Shown here one piece after another: positions 63,514 to 64,000 of a DNA stretch of 64,000 nt; the stretch's first letter is position 1, and the number at the start of each line of letters is the position of its first letter. The stretch is taken from positions 3,286,001 through 3,350,000 of the forward strand of contig NZ_OZ245785.1 in NCBI RefSeq assembly GCF_965227785.1, in the 5' to 3' direction. Origin of the DNA: Gracilimonas sp965227785 (GTDB taxonomy: Bacteria; Bacteroidota; Rhodothermia; Balneolales; Balneolaceae). The notes beneath the pieces are model-generated. The model made no database searches. It worked only from the letters and a program-made list of their open reading frames with translations, and was not told the origin of the DNA. The translations under genes and the position numbers were made by a program.

Positions 63514-63556
63514 TTGGAGTGAAATAAGTCGTATTATTGCAACACAGTCGCAATAA
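63514..63556 (+). promoter_or_regulatory. Candidate promoter and operator of the Fur-family gene
   Basis: TTG (63514-63516), 15 bases, then TATTATTG (63532-63539) resembles the TAnnTTTG promoter at 7 of 8 positions. A perfect inverted repeat TTATTGC-N9-GCAATAA (63534-63540 and 63550-63556) overlaps it and ends 6 bases before the ATG. This suggests binding by the encoded Fur-family protein and self-repression. Confidence 0.45.
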
Positions 63557-63562
63557 AAAATT

Positions 63563-63937
63563 ATGCCAAGAAGAAAGACACAATCAAGCACCGAAATCTT
63601 ATCAACGCTAAAGGCGGCTGATACGGCTATGAGTCACCGTATGATCGAAGAAGCCCTGAGCATTGAGGTGGACCGGGCTACGATATACCGGGTATTAAAC
63701 CGATTTTATGAGGACGGATTAGTACATCGGGTAATTGGGGAGAATGGGAAGCAATACTTTGCCTTGTGTGAAAACTGTGAAGAGAATGATCACAGTCACG
63801 ATCATTTCCATTTTCGGTGCAAGAACTGTGGGAAGGTAGAGTGCCTTACCCGGGAAATTCAGATTAAGCTGCCCGAAGGCTACATGGCTGAAAACTTCAA
63901 CGGAATGGTTTCCGGCTATTGCTCCGGTTGTGCCTGA
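63563..63937 (+). CDS. Fur-family metal-responsive repressor
   Basis: This 124-residue protein is shorter than Fur of E. coli (148). The N-terminal winged-helix (MSHRMIEEALSIEVDRATIYRVLNRFYEDGLVHRV) is followed by a dimer and metal region with HDHFHFRCKNCGKVECL and a final CSGC pair, giving two CxxC structural zinc sites. The His-rich stretch (HSHDHFHF) fits zinc or iron sensing; Zur-like is favoured but not proven. The gene is followed by another that starts 21 bases later with its own Shine-Dalgarno, so the pair may be co-regulated. Confidence 0.9.
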   Translation: MPRRKTQSSTEILSTLKAADTAMSHRMIEEALSIEVDRATIYRVLNRFYEDGLVHRVIGENGKQYFALCENCEENDHSHDHFHFRCKNCGKVECLTREIQIKLPEGYMAENFNGMVSGYCSGCA

Positions 63938-63958
63938 TGTGATTAAGGAGCGTTCTAC

Positions 63959-64000
63959 ATGCAGAAGAAAATCATAAAATTATCGAAGGGTTTCTGGGAT
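63959..64000 (+). CDS. Start of an unidentified gene (3' end outside window)
   Basis: ATG at 63959 is preceded by AAGGAG (63945-63950) with 8 bases of spacing. The 14 codons to the window end (MQKKIIKLSKGFWD) stay open. Its closeness to the Fur-family gene suggests a metal-related operon, but nothing in these residues identifies it. Confidence 0.55.
   Translation, partial: MQKKIIKLSKGFWD

Overview
The window looks like chromosomal DNA of a Bacteroidota-like bacterium, most probably of the Balneolota/Rhodothermota branch. This is an inference from gene content, not from a marker gene. The support is: type IX secretion sorting domains with the NYPNPFNP signature on two secreted proteins; few Shine-Dalgarno sequences; several promoter candidates of the TAnnTTTG type; lipoprotein-rich content; and GC content that looks moderate. 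No rRNA, tRNA, CRISPR array, insertion sequence or prophage was seen. Most of the window is ordinary core genome, densely coding on both strands.

Layout. 1-2.7 kb: the 3' end of dnaE, an AT-rich orphan PD-(D/E)XK nuclease-like gene, and trxA. 2.8-8.3 kb: a complete three-gene RND efflux operon (periplasmic adaptor, HAE-1 type pump, TolC-like channel). 8.3-15.6 kb: a tandem intergenic repeat, a glutamate dehydrogenase/RsbW-like pair, a secreted protein of unknown role, a PiT-like membrane protein, an HNH nuclease, mnmA and a DUF4412 protein. 15.6-22.2 kb: a secreted four-CHRD protein beside a SigK/RskA-type sigma/anti-sigma pair, a DUF255 thioredoxin-like protein and methylglyoxal synthase. 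22.3-24.5 kb: an AT-rich patch with a Bax-inhibitor-1 family protein, two small envelope proteins and a spacer full of degenerate repeats. 24.5-36.3 kb: a multidomain class III nucleotide cyclase, ndk, a NamZ-like lipoprotein, an RlmB-type methyltransferase, a GDPD, pyrG with a coupled Nudix gene, an amidohydrolase lipoprotein and a radical SAM protein. 36.3-43 kb: an ankyrin protein, a three-gene minus-strand operon (RsmI-like methyltransferase, membrane protein, degraded beta-lactamase-fold protein), a DUF819 transporter-like protein and a GLUG-repeat secreted protein.

43-51.5 kb is a biosynthetic block. lysC-dapB-dapA-dapD form a plus-strand lysine/diaminopimelate operon. It faces a threonine synthase that carries a C-terminal LeuA-type regulatory domain, across a perfect 20-bp-arm palindrome. 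anmK and an argD-type aminotransferase follow. 51.5-64 kb: tex; a second sigma/anti-sigma operon in which the anti-sigma protein has a HEAT-like external domain and is followed by two DUF4097 proteins; a DUF5916 outer-membrane protein; a second Bax-inhibitor-1 protein; a creatininase-family hydrolase; a TIGR03643-type protein; an amidohydrolase lipoprotein; a Fur-family regulator with a candidate self-operator; and the first codons of the next gene.

The most unusual items are the threonine synthase-LeuA-domain fusion, the HEAT-type anti-sigma/DUF4097 operon, the SRPBCC-zinc ribbon-cyclase protein, the beta-lactamase-fold protein lacking its catalytic motifs, the orphan nuclease after dnaE, and several structured intergenic elements. 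I found no clear multi-gene defence or mobile system.
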